DNA from: Alphaproteobacteria bacterium
Lineage (GTDB): Bacteria > Pseudomonadota > Alphaproteobacteria > JAJFFI01
NCBI GenBank assembly: GCA_030066595.1
Contig: JASJBI010000018.1
Location: forward strand, 1-64,000
Direction: 5' to 3'
DNA length: 64,000 bases
Both the position numbers and the translations under genes were made by a program. Shown in pieces: positions 51,782 through 60,850 of this stretch. Positions within the stretch are counted from its first letter, which is position 1; each line of letters opens with the position of its first letter. The notes under the pieces were generated by a model, which was not told the DNA's origin, searched no databases, and saw only the letters and a program-made list of their open reading frames with translations.

Positions 51782-51796
51782 TTAAGGGTCGGTAAA
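51782..51796 (-). promoter_or_regulatory. CtrA-like box upstream of the small unknown gene
   Basis: TTAA-GGGTCGG-TAAA has one mismatch to the CtrA consensus and lies 44-58 bp before the start of the leftward gene at 51738, comparable with the spacing at fliX and fliL. Confidence 0.42.
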
Positions 51797-51844
51797 ACGC
51801 GATCGACCGATCGATTGCCGATCACGGCCCTCCGCTTGCCGCCG

Positions 51845-51880
51845 CGGCACAAATTGCCGCCCAGGTCGCGCAGCTTTTGC
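51845..51880. promoter_or_regulatory. FlbD/ftr-like palindromes upstream of fliK
   Basis: GGCA-CAAAT-TGCC (51845-51857, perfect) and CGCA-GCTTT-TGCC (51868-51880, one mismatch) lie about 115-150 bp upstream of the predicted fliK transcription start, matching the arrangement at flgI and fliC. Confidence 0.55.
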
Positions 51881-51968
51881 CCAATTGGCCGAATCAAGCC
51901 CTCACGCGAGGCGATCGCGTAAGTGCTTAATGTATATTTTTCAGAGCGATAGGGAATTTCTCCGAGTT

Positions 51969-51985
51969 TGGCATCAAGCTTGCTG
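51969..51985 (+). promoter_or_regulatory. Sigma-54 promoter of fliK-flgD-flgE
   Basis: TGGCATCAAGCTTGCTG has -24 GG and -12 GC at exact spacing with TTGCT at -12. Transcription would start near 51995, so fliK translation must begin at 52013 or 52019. Confidence 0.78.
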
Positions 51986-52018
51986 AGGAGTTGGCAGATT
52001 AGTGTGACAGGTATGGTC

Positions 52019-53845
52019 ATGGACACCACCGCGCTCCTATCCACGAAGGATCAGCTCGCGGCACAGCTCAGGCGCAAGGCGCCGGCTCACGCACAGGTGA
52101 ACCGGGTGTCCTTCTCGCACATCCTGAGCGACAGCCGAGACGGCGCCGCCGCCGAGCTGCGCCGGGCTGAACGCGCGGTGTCCCGTTCGACATCCGACCC
52201 CCGGCCCACACAAGCCTATCGGCCGGATCGCAGCAGTACCGACCATCCTTATCGCCGACCGGCCGAATTCAACAAGGACGGCGCGGGCAACATCGACGAC
52301 CTCGCCGAACCCTTCCGGTCCCGCCGGTCCGCCCATTCCGGGTCCCGCGAAGCGACAGCGCGCGGTGACACGAACCAGCCGGCCGAGACACACCCGACGA
52401 ATGCGGCGCGGGCCTCCGACCGGACCGGCACGACAGCCGGTCAGGGCCAGGAAACCAACGCGGTTGCCGGCCAGGTTCCGGCCACCGTACTACCCAAGCT
52501 GCCGACCCAGGGCATCGAGCTTCCGGCGCAGGCGATCATGGCCGAGACGCCGAATCCGTCCACAACCCCGCTGCCGAACGCAACGCCCGGAGAGACCGTG
52601 CCGGGACAAACGGCGGCGGCAGCGCCCCAACCAGCCATGCCGGTGGATCCTGCCGGTGTTGCCCTCGCCGGGGCGGCCGAGGACAGCACCCTGCCGTCCC
52701 TGGTCGCGCCGTTGACTCAGCCGACCGGCGAGACGCTCGCACCGTCGCCGATCGCGAACCAGGCCCTGGCCGCCGCGCCGGCCGAGAGCCAGAGCACGGC
52801 AGCCGAGACGGCCTCCCTGGTCGGCGCGCTGGTCGGCAAGACCACGGCGCGGGGTCAGGATCGCGCGCTTGGCACGCCGGCACAGCCGGTCGACGCGACC
52901 GCACCTGTGCCGTCGGAACCCGCGCCGGCGGCGCCCGCGCGTCCGGCAGTTGCCACGCCCGTTCTGCCGATCGATGCGACTCCCGAGCCCATCCTGCCCC
53001 AGACCGCTGCCGCGGCCCGGCCCGAGATCCAGGAGCCCGCCATACGGGCGGCCCTGCTGCCTGACGGCGAACTCGCCCGCGTGGCGGAAGGGGCGGTCAA
53101 CGGAACTCCGCAGTCCGGCGCCTCCGCGCCCAACGGCAGCACGGCGAACACCGCCGCACAGCTGCTGCGGCCGGTAACGGACGCGCAAAGCCAGACGCCG
53201 ATCCAGCTGCTGACCGACCCGGCGACGGCCCCCGCCCAGACACCGGTCGCGATGGCTGCCCGGATCGCAGCAGACCCCGCCCCCGCGACGATGGACGGGA
53301 TCCGCAGCATCGCCGACGCCAGCCTCCAGAATATGACCGCGTCGTCTGGAACCGGCGCCAGCTCCAGCGAAGTCGCGACCCGCGCCACGGCGGCTCAGCT
53401 GGCACGCCCGGCCGCTCCGCCCACGCCGGTGGCCGAGCAGGTGGCTGTGCGTATCAGCAAAGCGATTGCCGAGGGCGCCGACCGGATCGAGATCCGGCTC
53501 AAGCCCGCGTCCCTCGGCCATGTCCGCGTGGCGATGGAGGTCGGACATGACGGCCGCGTCCTCGCGGTGGTCACGGCCGATCGGCCGGATACGCTGGACA
53601 TGCTCAAGCAGGACTCCCGCAGCCTGGAACGGGCGCTGCAGGACGCCGGCCTCAAGACCGATTCCAACAGCCTCAGCTTCAATCTGCGCGGCGGCGAAAA
53701 CCGCGATGCGAACGGCCAGGACGCGGCATCCGGTAGTGGCCAGCCTGCCTCCCAGGACGAGGGCATGGCCGATGATCTGCCGCCCGACGCCATCGATCCC
53801 TCCCGGTTCACGGGTGGGACTGGACTTGTTGACATTCATGTTTAG
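52019..53845 (+). CDS. fliK: Flagellar hook-length control protein FliK
   Basis: FliK measures hook length and switches export specificity. The 608-residue product is mostly a disordered Ala/Pro/Thr/Gln-rich ruler. The conserved C-terminal Flg_hook domain lies at about 480-575 (IEIRLKPASLGHVRVAMEV, LERALQDAGLKTDSNSLSFN). Such a composition is typical for FliK. Start: ACAGG is well spaced for the ATG at 52019, while the ATG at 52013 is too close to it. It heads fliK-flgD-flgE under a sigma-54 promoter. Confidence 0.9.
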   Translation: MDTTALLSTKDQLAAQLRRKAPAHAQVNRVSFSHILSDSRDGAAAELRRAERAVSRSTSDPRPTQAYRPDRSSTDHPYRRPAEFNKDGAGNIDDLAEPFRSRRSAHSGSREATARGDTNQPAETHPTNAARASDRTGTTAGQGQETNAVAGQVPATVLPKLPTQGIELPAQAIMAETPNPSTTPLPNATPGETVPGQTAAAAPQPAMPVDPAGVALAGAAEDSTLPSLVAPLTQPTGETLAPSPIANQALAAAPAESQSTAAETASLVGALVGKTTARGQDRALGTPAQPVDATAPVPSEPAPAAPARPAVATPVLPIDATPEPILPQTAAAARPEIQEPAIRAALLPDGELARVAEGAVNGTPQSGASAPNGSTANTAAQLLRPVTDAQSQTPIQLLTDPATAPAQTPVAMAARIAADPAPATMDGIRSIADASLQNMTASSGTGASSSEVATRATAAQLARPAAPPTPVAEQVAVRISKAIAEGADRIEIRLKPASLGHVRVAMEVGHDGRVLAVVTADRPDTLDMLKQDSRSLERALQDAGLKTDSNSLSFNLRGGENRDANGQDAASGSGQPASQDEGMADDLPPDAIDPSRFTGGTGLVDIHV

Positions 53846-53857
53846 GAACCCAGAGCC

Positions 53858-54544
53858 ATGGAATTGAATTCTCTCGGTTTTCTGACCCCCTCCCAGCAGA
53901 CGCAGGAATCGTCCGCCAGCCTGGCCGACAACTTCGATGACTTCCTCCTGCTGCTGACCACCCAGCTGCAGAACCAGGATCCGCTCGAGCCGCTGGATCC
54001 GAACGAGTTCACCTCGCAGCTCGTCGAGTTCAGTTCGGTGGAGCAATTGATCGCGCAGACCGCGCGTCTCGACAGTCTCATCACGCTGCAGCAGTCCAAC
54101 CAGGTCGCGGACGCCGTGAGCTTCGTCGGCAAGACGGTCGAGGTGATCGGCGACACCGTCGCCATGGTGGACGGACAGGCCCAGATCAACTACGAGCTGA
54201 CCAGCGCCGCCAGCGGCGTCAACGTCGTGATCCGCGATGCGGCGGGCCAGGTGGTCCGCACCCTGCAGGGCGACAACGGCGTCGGCTCGCACCAGGTGGT
54301 CTGGGACGGCCTCAACGACCAGGGCGCCCCACAGCCGGACGGTCCCTACACGTTCGAGATCAACGCCATCGACGAGGACGGCGAAGCGACGCTGCTGAAC
54401 ACCTCGATCGAGGGCGTGGTCGACGGCGTCAGCAACGCCGAGGGCACGCTGGTCATCACCATCGGCGGGGTGAGCTATCCGCTGGCGGACGTCCTCTCGG
54501 TCAGAGACACCAACATCAACCCAGGGAGCGAGCCGCAGGCCTGA
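53858..54544 (+). CDS. flgD: Flagellar hook-capping scaffold FlgD
   Basis: FlgD caps the hook while FlgE polymerises. The 228-residue product has the conserved N-terminal motif (DDFLLLLTTQLQNQDPLEPL, EFTSQLVEFSSVEQL) and the FlgD Ig/tudor-like C-terminus (VVIRDAAGQVVRTLQGDNG, HQVVWDGLNDQGAPQPDGPY). Length is normal. It lies 12 bp after fliK. Confidence 0.96.
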   Translation: MELNSLGFLTPSQQTQESSASLADNFDDFLLLLTTQLQNQDPLEPLDPNEFTSQLVEFSSVEQLIAQTARLDSLITLQQSNQVADAVSFVGKTVEVIGDTVAMVDGQAQINYELTSAASGVNVVIRDAAGQVVRTLQGDNGVGSHQVVWDGLNDQGAPQPDGPYTFEINAIDEDGEATLLNTSIEGVVDGVSNAEGTLVITIGGVSYPLADVLSVRDTNINPGSEPQA

Positions 54545-54615
54545 GGCCTGTCGGCCCGGCAAGGATCCACGTCACATAGACGGACACAGAATCAGGTAGA
54601 GCAAGGAGCAATCCC

Positions 54616-56718
54616 ATGAGTATCTTCGGCGCGATGTTTTCCGGCGTGTCCGGCCTGTCTTCTCAGAGCCAGGCCCTGGGCATGATCTCGGACAACATCT
54701 CGAACGTGAATACCACCGGCTACAAGCGCACCCGGGCCCGGTTTTCGACCCTGGTGACCCAGAACGCGACCCAGAACAGCTTCTCGCCGGGCGGTGTCCG
54801 CGCCAACCCCTTCCAGGAGGTCGCCACTCAGGGACTGCTGCAGGCCTCGGCCTCGCAGACCGACGTCGCCATCGTGGGCGACGGTTTCTTCGTCGTGAAC
54901 GAATCGGCGACCCCGGGGCTCACGAACGAGTTCCTGTACACCCGGGCCGGCTCCTACGCGCCGGACAAGAGCGGCTTTCTGAGGAACACGGCGGGCTTCT
55001 ACCTGATGGGCTTCCCGACCGACGCGAACGGGGTGCCCACGGTCGGCAACACCAGCGTGCTGAGCAGCCTGAACGCCATCAACGTCGCCGGCATCAGCGG
55101 CAGCGCCACGCCGACAACCCAGATCGGCGTCGGCGCCAACCTGCCGGCCACCTCGGCGATCGGTTCGACCCAGAACGTCACGGTCCAGGTTTTCGACTCT
55201 CTCGGCGTCGACCACAATCTCTCACTGACCTTCACGAAAAGCGCACAGAATCAGTGGGATGTGAATGCGACGCCGCCGCGCGGCGCGCAGCTTACCGTGC
55301 TGGACGATCCGAACGGCATCCCCTATCGCGCGGCGGGGCGGATCGATTTCGACGCCATCCCAACGGATACCGAAACGGTGGTCCTCACCGACGCCACGAA
55401 CGGCGCGCTGACCTTCGAGTTCGATACGGGCGGCGGCGTGACTGCCGGCAACATCCCCGTGAGCCTCACCGGACTGACCACCACGGCGGAGGTCGCGACG
55501 GCCCTGCAGACCGCCTACGCGAACTTCAGCGGTTCGTACAACGCCGCGACCGAGACGAACAACGTGGTGATCGGCGGCGGCAACATCGCGACATTTCCGA
55601 CACCGACCATGACAGCCGCGACGACGGGCATCAGTGCCGCCGTCGACGCGATCGTTCAGGCCCTGCCCGGCATGACCGCCGGCTCCCTGCAGGTGGATGT
55701 CGAGATCGACAATGGCGGAACGGAGATCCGCTTCACGGGCATGGCGGGCCTCAAATACGGCATCGACGGCGGCGCCGCCGGTGTCGCCGGCGCGGACTCG
55801 GGCGACCTTGTGGGTGCGACCACCGTCGAGCTCTATGTCAACGACGGCACCAACGACGTGCGCATTGCCACCTTGGCCATGGGTGCCGCCCCGACGCTGG
55901 GTGCCGGTCCGCCCGTCGACGGCGCCTATGGCAACATCACCTTGGACACCTTCACGCGCCAGGCGGGCGACACCCGCATGACCGTGGGCACCGGGCTTGA
56001 CGCCGCTTCGCTGTTCCTGCAGCAAGGCAGCGCCACCGACGGTGCACTGACCGTGGATCTCAGCGGCATAACGATCACGCCGACCAACAATCCGCCGGCC
56101 GCGATTACCCAGGCGACCGGCGCGACCAACGTCTACACGATCCCCCAGGCGACCTCCTACGCCACGGCCGGCATCGTGTTCAACTCGGACGGCACGCCGG
56201 CCAGCTTCAACGTGGGCTCGGTGGACCTCACCTACTCCAACGGCGCGGCCGCCAGCACCGGGGTGACCATCGACTTCGGCACCGCGGGCCAGGGCGACGC
56301 CATGACCCAGTTCGCCAGCGACTTCATCATCTACTTCATAACCCAGAACGGCGTCCGCTTCGGCTCGTTCAACGGCGTGACGATCGGCGAGGATGGGCTG
56401 GTAACGGCGCTGTTCGACAACGGGCAAAGCACGCCGATCTTCCAGATCCCGATCGTGACCTTCCCGAACCCGAACGGCCTGTTCTCAAAGTCGGGCAACG
56501 TGTTCGCCGAGAGCGATGCCAGCGGCAACGGCCTGATCAACACCGCCGGGGCCGGCTCCGCCGGCACCATCGCCTCGGGCTCGCTGGAGGCGTCCACAGT
56601 GGACATCGCCACCGAGTTCACCAACATGATCATCACCCAGCAGGCCTACTCGGCCTCGGCGCGGATCATCACCACCGCGGACGAGATGTTGGACGAGGTC
56701 GTCCGGATCGCCCGGTAG
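54616..56718 (+). CDS. flgE: Flagellar hook protein FlgE, enlarged
   Basis: FlgE is the hook subunit (universal joint). Conserved ends are present: MSIFGAMFSGVSGLSSQSQA with ISDNISNVNTTGYKRTRARF at the N-terminus, and EASTVDIATEFTNMIITQQA with RIITTADEMLDEVVRIAR at the C-terminus. At 700 residues it is far longer than the common 400. The middle contains extra beta-rich material, including residues ~352-450, which match the rear half of the module in FliD. AAGGAG precedes the ATG, and a strong terminator follows the stop. Confidence 0.94.
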   Translation: MSIFGAMFSGVSGLSSQSQALGMISDNISNVNTTGYKRTRARFSTLVTQNATQNSFSPGGVRANPFQEVATQGLLQASASQTDVAIVGDGFFVVNESATPGLTNEFLYTRAGSYAPDKSGFLRNTAGFYLMGFPTDANGVPTVGNTSVLSSLNAINVAGISGSATPTTQIGVGANLPATSAIGSTQNVTVQVFDSLGVDHNLSLTFTKSAQNQWDVNATPPRGAQLTVLDDPNGIPYRAAGRIDFDAIPTDTETVVLTDATNGALTFEFDTGGGVTAGNIPVSLTGLTTTAEVATALQTAYANFSGSYNAATETNNVVIGGGNIATFPTPTMTAATTGISAAVDAIVQALPGMTAGSLQVDVEIDNGGTEIRFTGMAGLKYGIDGGAAGVAGADSGDLVGATTVELYVNDGTNDVRIATLAMGAAPTLGAGPPVDGAYGNITLDTFTRQAGDTRMTVGTGLDAASLFLQQGSATDGALTVDLSGITITPTNNPPAAITQATGATNVYTIPQATSYATAGIVFNSDGTPASFNVGSVDLTYSNGAAASTGVTIDFGTAGQGDAMTQFASDFIIYFITQNGVRFGSFNGVTIGEDGLVTALFDNGQSTPIFQIPIVTFPNPNGLFSKSGNVFAESDASGNGLINTAGAGSAGTIASGSLEASTVDIATEFTNMIITQQAYSASARIITTADEMLDEVVRIAR
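55669..55965 (+). repeat. Partial shared module, FlgE copy (residues ~352-450)
   Basis: This copy carries only the rear half of the module: GSLQVDVEIDNG, GLKYGIDGGAAGV, TVELYVNDGTNDVRIATL and YGNITLDTFTR. They line up with LLSLGIES, GIKFTIDGAGV, TIEIFVDDGGNDVQVAQL and SGTFTVDLGTG of FliD. The front half (G-D/N-x-Y-R-x-SY) is not evident. Confidence 0.62.
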
Positions 56719-56742
56719 TGGTCTTTCCGGCTATGCCTAATG

Positions 56743-56778
56743 GCCGGCCAGCGCCCACCCAGCGCTGGCCGGCTTTTT
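56743..56778 (+). terminator. Rho-independent terminator after flgE
   Basis: GCCGGCCAGCGC (56743-56754) and its exact complement GCGCTGGCCGGC (56762-56773) form a 12-bp stem with a 7-base loop, followed by TTTTT. It ends the fliK-flgD-flgE unit and isolates sciP. Confidence 0.9.
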
Positions 56779-56890
56779 CCTTAAATTCCAGCTTTTGCCA
56801 ATGGTTAACCGTTGCGTTTAGGGCTTTTTTAAACCGTACCGCATACACTCGGGCAAGCTGTGAACACGTAGTTCCCGACGGAGACAAGGT

Positions 56891-57211
56891 ATGGCTTTCG
56901 ACAGCCGCGAACAGGTCAGAAGCGTTATCGGACCCGACGGAACGAGTATGACGATTGACGATCTTCCACCGCCCGACACCACCCGCTGGGTGATCCGTCG
57001 GAAGGCACAGGTTGTTGCCGGCGTCCGGGGCGGTTTGATCACGCTGGAGGAGGCCTGCGAGCGCTACAAGCTGTCGGTCGAGGAGTTCCAGTCCTGGCAG
57101 CGGCTGATCGAGCGCCACGGCCTGCCCGGCCTTCGGGTCACCCGCACCCAGAAGTACCGCGAGAACGAGACCACCGGGACCCGGGAAATCGATCGTCGCG
57201 CGGAGTTCTGA
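56891..57211 (+). CDS. sciP: SciP-like CtrA-inhibitory protein (DUF1153)
   Basis: SciP is a small helix-turn-helix protein that in Caulobacter restrains CtrA-dependent transcription after DNA replication. The 106-residue product carries the DUF1153 core: WVIRRKAQVVAGVRGGLITL, EEACERYKLSVEEFQSWQRL and IERHGLPGLRVTRTQKYR. A short N-terminal PPPDTTRW segment precedes it. GGAGACAAGG lies before the ATG. It stands alone between the flgE terminator and fliF. Its upstream region has TTAA-rich half-sites but no clean CtrA box. Confidence 0.9.
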   Translation: MAFDSREQVRSVIGPDGTSMTIDDLPPPDTTRWVIRRKAQVVAGVRGGLITLEEACERYKLSVEEFQSWQRLIERHGLPGLRVTRTQKYRENETTGTREIDRRAEF

Positions 57212-57261
57212 TCCTCCGCAAGGGGATACCACCCGACGCCCGATCTCTGGCCTCGCGCGGC

Positions 57262-57295
57262 GGCAATTTCTTCCCCTCGCCAGGCAGAATTTGCC
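57262..57295. promoter_or_regulatory. FlbD/ftr-like palindromes upstream of fliF
   Basis: GGCA-ATTTC-TTCC (57262-57274, one mismatch) and GGCA-GAATT-TGCC (57283-57295, perfect, identical in core to a fliC site) are 21 bp apart. No well-spaced sigma-54 promoter follows. In Caulobacter FlbD represses fliF from such a site, so repression rather than activation is likely here. Confidence 0.55.
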
Positions 57296-57301
57296 CAGCA
57301 A

Positions 57302-57316
57302 TTAACTAGATTTTCA
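57302..57316 (+). promoter_or_regulatory. CtrA-like box upstream of fliF
   Basis: TTAA-CTAGATT-TTCA has one mismatch to the CtrA consensus. It lies 6 bp after a perfect ftr-like palindrome and about 105 bp before fliF. The pairing mirrors the CtrA-activated, FlbD-repressed fliF promoter of Caulobacter. Confidence 0.45.
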
Positions 57317-57420
57317 CAGCGCCTCGGTAGCGTGGAACCTCTTGAGGCATAACGAGTTTGCGTGCCTCGAGCCCACCGTCAGGACGGCCCAATCGCGCCA
57401 GCCCAACCGAGGTACGGTAA

Positions 57421-59055
57421 GTGAATTCTCTTATGCACTTGATCAGATCCTTGGGCACCGCGCGGGTCGCCGCCCTTGGATTGAGCGCTGCCCTCCTACT
57501 CGGCTTTTTCGTGTTTCTGATGGCTCGGTTCACGAGCCCCGAAATGGCCCTGCTTTACGGCGAGCTCGATCCGGACGACACCAGCCAGATCGTGTCGAAG
57601 CTCGAGGCGCTCGGCGTGCCGCACAAGATCGCTGGCGACGGCACGCAAGTCTATGTCGCGTCCGACCGGGTCCTCAGGCTGCGCATGAGCATGGCCGAGG
57701 AAGGCCTGCCCAGTGGCGGTTCGGTGGGCTACGAGATCTTCGACCGGTCCGAGGGAATCGGCAGTTCCAGCTTCGTCCAGAACGTCAACCGGCTGCGCGC
57801 GCTGGAAGGCGAGTTGGCCCGGTCGATCCGTACGGTCGCGCAGGTCAAGGCAGCGCGGGTCCACCTGGTGCTGCCCCGCCGGCAGCTGTTCAGCCGCACC
57901 CATCACGAGCCAACGGCGTCGATTGCCCTCCAGCTTAAGGGCGGCAGCCAGCTCTCGGGCGAGCAGGTGTCGGCCATTCAGTACCTGGTCGCCGCGGCGG
58001 TGCCCGGTCTGAACCCGCAGAATGTGTCCATTGTGGACAGCCGCGGCAAGCTGCTGGCACGCGGGGGTGAAGGCGAGGACAGCGCCCAGCTGGCGGCAAC
58101 GTCGGCCCAGGAGACGCGACAGGCCTACGAGCATCGGGTGGCCCGCAAGATCGAGGAACTGCTGGAGCGCTCGCTCGGGCCGGGGACCGTCCGGGCGCAG
58201 GTCGCCGCGGAGCTGGACTTCGACCGCATCACCACGACCGAAGAGACATACGACCCGGACAGCCAAGTGGTTCGCTCGACCCAGTCCGTCGAAGAGCGCA
58301 GCGATTCCAAGGACGGCGAGAAAGGCCCGACCCCTGTGACGGTTGCCGAGGAGCTGCCCGAGCCTGAGACCACGCAGGAAGGCCCCGAGAAGGTCAGCAC
58401 CGAGAGCAACGCCCGCACGGAGGAGACCGTCAACTACGAGATCTCGCGCGTGGTCAAGAACCATGTGCGCGAATCCGGCTTGGTCAAGCGCATCTCCGTC
58501 GCGGTGCTGGTCGATGGCGTCTACGGACCGCCCGGTGAAGATGAAATCCGGCCGTACGAGCCGCGCAGCGAGGAGGACATGCAGCGGATCACCGCGCTGG
58601 TCCGCTCGGCGATGGGCTACGACGAAACCCGCGGCGATACGGTCGAGGTCGTGAATATGCAGTTCGCCCAAGCCGAGGCCCTGGAAGACGAGGCGTACCA
58701 TCCGCTCCTGGACTTCGACAAGAACGACATCTTCCGGATTGGCGAGGTCTTGATCCTGTTGATCACCGCGGTGCTGATCATCCTGTTCGTGGTGCGCCCG
58801 GTCATGCAGCGCCTGCTGGACCAGCTGCCGAAGCCGGGCGGAGAGGCGGACGGACCGGCGCAGCTCACCGACGGATCGGGCGGCGTCGGGGCCCTACCGG
58901 ACGGCACCGACCCAGAGGACGCCAGTATGATCGACATCGCGGCGATCGAGGGCAAGGTGAAGCAGTCCTCGATTCGCAAGGTGGGCGAGATCGTTCAGAA
59001 CCACCCCGAGGAATCCGTCGCGATCCTGCGCAACTGGATGTTCAACGAGGGCTAG
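57421..59055 (+). CDS. fliF: Flagellar MS-ring protein FliF
   Basis: FliF builds the MS ring in the inner membrane, the base of the motor and export gate. The 544-residue product has two membrane helices (about 15-35 and 441-461), with periplasmic ring-building motifs between them ([53 protein letters not shown]). The C-terminal FliG-binding tail is [20 protein letters not shown]. Translation is assigned to the GTG at 57421 after AGGTACGGTAA; an ATG four codons later is possible. It is the first gene of fliF-fliG-fliH-fliN-flbD-flhA. Confidence 0.95.
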   Translation: MNSLMHLIRSLGTARVAALGLSAALLLGFFVFLMARFTSPEMALLYGELDPDDTSQIVSKLEALGVPHKIAGDGTQVYVASDRVLRLRMSMAEEGLPSGGSVGYEIFDRSEGIGSSSFVQNVNRLRALEGELARSIRTVAQVKAARVHLVLPRRQLFSRTHHEPTASIALQLKGGSQLSGEQVSAIQYLVAAAVPGLNPQNVSIVDSRGKLLARGGEGEDSAQLAATSAQETRQAYEHRVARKIEELLERSLGPGTVRAQVAAELDFDRITTTEETYDPDSQVVRSTQSVEERSDSKDGEKGPTPVTVAEELPEPETTQEGPEKVSTESNARTEETVNYEISRVVKNHVRESGLVKRISVAVLVDGVYGPPGEDEIRPYEPRSEEDMQRITALVRSAMGYDETRGDTVEVVNMQFAQAEALEDEAYHPLLDFDKNDIFRIGEVLILLITAVLIILFVVRPVMQRLLDQLPKPGGEADGPAQLTDGSGGVGALPDGTDPEDASMIDIAAIEGKVKQSSIRKVGEIVQNHPEESVAILRNWMFNEG

Positions 59056-59059
59056 GACG

Positions 59060-60085
59060 GTGGCTGGGCAGCAGGCACGAGAGGGCAATAAGCCGCTCAC
59101 AGGCGTCGAGAAGGCGGCCATCCTGTTAATGGCGATCGGCGAGGAAAACGCCTCGTCCCTGTTCGAGAAGATGGATGACGACGAGATCCGCGAGATCTCC
59201 CAGACCATGGCGCATCTGGGCACCATCGATTCGGATCTGGTGGAGCGCTTGTTCGTCGAGTTCGCCGATCTGATCTCGAATACCAGCTCGCTGGTCGGCA
59301 CCTACGAGAGCACGGAACGGCTCCTGCAGAACGTCCTGCCGGGCACAAGGGTGGAATCCATCATGGAGGAAATCCGCGGGCCCGCAGGTCGCACCATGTG
59401 GGACAAGCTGGCCAACGTGAACGAGCAGATGCTGGCCAACTATCTGAAGAACGAATACCCCCAAACCGTCGCCGTGGTGCTGTCGAAGATCAGGCCGGAT
59501 CACGCCGCGCCCGTGCTCGCGCTCTTGCCCGAGAGCTTCGCCATGGAGGTCATCATGCGCATGCTGCGCATGGAGTCCGTGCAGCGCGAGATCCTCGACG
59601 ACGTGGAGAACACGCTCAGAACCGAGTTCATGAGCAACCTCGCGCGCACCAACCGGCGCGACGCGCACGAGCTGATGGCCGAGATCTTCAACGGCTTCGA
59701 TCGCGGCACCGAGGCGCGGTTCATGGAGGCCCTCGAGGAACGCAACAAGGAATCCGCCGAGAAGATCAAGCAACTGATGTTCACCTTCGAGGATCTCGCG
59801 ACCCTGGACCCGGGTTCTATCCAGACGCTGCTCAGCAAGGTCGACAATGCGCGTCTCGCGCTCGCGCTCAAGGGCGCCTCGGATCCGCTCAAGGATCTGT
59901 TCCTGTCGAACATGTCGACCCGCGCCGCGAAGTTCCTCCAGGACGAGATGTCGGACATGGGGCCGGTGCGGTTGCGCGACGTCGACGAAGCGCAGACCGA
60001 GCTGGTCAACGTGGCCAAGAGCCTGGCCGCCGCTGGCGAGATCGTGATCCTCGACAACAAAGACGACGACGAGCTGATTTACTGA
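59060..60085 (+). CDS. fliG: Flagellar motor switch protein FliG
   Basis: FliG couples stator force to the MS ring. The 341-residue product has the N-terminal FliF-binding domain ([20 protein letters not shown]), the middle domain ([19 protein letters not shown], where the usual EHPQ motif is EYPQ) and the charged C-terminal torque helix ([18 protein letters not shown], then [18 protein letters not shown]). The conserved Arg/Asp/Glu pattern for stator contact is present. The start is GTG, 4 bp after the fliF stop. Confidence 0.96.
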   Translation: MAGQQAREGNKPLTGVEKAAILLMAIGEENASSLFEKMDDDEIREISQTMAHLGTIDSDLVERLFVEFADLISNTSSLVGTYESTERLLQNVLPGTRVESIMEEIRGPAGRTMWDKLANVNEQMLANYLKNEYPQTVAVVLSKIRPDHAAPVLALLPESFAMEVIMRMLRMESVQREILDDVENTLRTEFMSNLARTNRRDAHELMAEIFNGFDRGTEARFMEALEERNKESAEKIKQLMFTFEDLATLDPGSIQTLLSKVDNARLALALKGASDPLKDLFLSNMSTRAAKFLQDEMSDMGPVRLRDVDEAQTELVNVAKSLAAAGEIVILDNKDDDELIY

Positions 60086-60098
60086 CCGGATCGGTATC

Positions 60099-60821
60099 AT
60101 GGGCGAAGCGGAAAAGTTCCTGTTCGATGCCAGTTTCGATGCCAAAAACGGCTCGTCGGTGGACGATCGCGCGCGCCTGGAGGAGGAGCGGCGCCGAGAG
60201 GAACAGGAACAGGCGCTGACGGAGTTGCGCGCGGCCGCCTTCGAAGAGGGCCGGCAGGCCGGATTCGCGGAGGCCAATCAGTCGATCGCACAGGCCACCG
60301 CCCAGACGCTGGCCAACATCCGGACCGCCATGGACGCGCTGCATGGCGAGCGCGAGGCCATCAAAGCACAGATGCAGACGGGGGCGGCCGAGGTGGCGCT
60401 GGCCCTGATGCGCAAGTTCCTGCCCGAGTTCGTACGCCGCAACTCCCTCGAAGAATTCGAGGGGCTGATCCAGTCGGCCCTCGCGGAGCTCCTCGGCGAG
60501 CCCCGCGTCGTGGTCCGGGTGCACGACGGCATGCTGGATCCGATCCGCGAGCGTATCGACGGCATTGCCGGCCGCTGCGGCTATGACGGCGATGTGGTCC
60601 TGCTCGCCGATCCGGAGTTGCAGCCGTCCGACTGCATGATCGAGTGGGCCGATGGCGGCGCCGAGCGGAGCACGGAGCGGCTGTGGCAGGAGATCGAGGC
60701 CGCGGCCAGCCGGATGATACCGGCGATGTCACTGCCTGGAAATTCGACCCCGAAGGGGAATGAGACCGGGGCGGAGGTCGGCCGGCCGACCGAGCCCTTG
60801 CCGGCGGCTTCGGACGCCTAA
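60099..60821 (+). CDS. fliH: Flagellar export ATPase regulator FliH
   Basis: FliH dimers bind the export ATPase FliI and link it to FliN. The 240-residue product has an N-terminal EKFLFDASFD segment, a charged coiled coil (RARLEEERRREEQEQALTEL) with the Gly-rich FEEGRQAGFAEA stretch, and a C-terminal V-ATPase-E-like domain (MRKFLPEFVRRNSLEEF; CGYDGDVVLLADPELQPSDC). Position between fliG and fliN supports the call. fliI is not in the window. Confidence 0.85.
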   Translation: MGEAEKFLFDASFDAKNGSSVDDRARLEEERRREEQEQALTELRAAAFEEGRQAGFAEANQSIAQATAQTLANIRTAMDALHGEREAIKAQMQTGAAEVALALMRKFLPEFVRRNSLEEFEGLIQSALAELLGEPRVVVRVHDGMLDPIRERIDGIAGRCGYDGDVVLLADPELQPSDCMIEWADGGAERSTERLWQEIEAAASRMIPAMSLPGNSTPKGNETGAEVGRPTEPLPAASDA

Positions 60822-60850
60822 CGCGGCGGAGCCGCAACAAGGAGAACACC

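Noticed and set aside
56790..56845. CtrA box before sciP
   Set aside because: The TTAA-type half-sites are spaced N8 or have two mismatches; not a clean TTAA-N7-TTAA.
57330..57395. Sigma-54-like sequences before fliF (TGGAACCTCTTGAGGCA and AGGCATAACGAGTTTGC)
   Set aside because: GG-to-GC spacing is off by one and two bases; RpoN spacing is strict.
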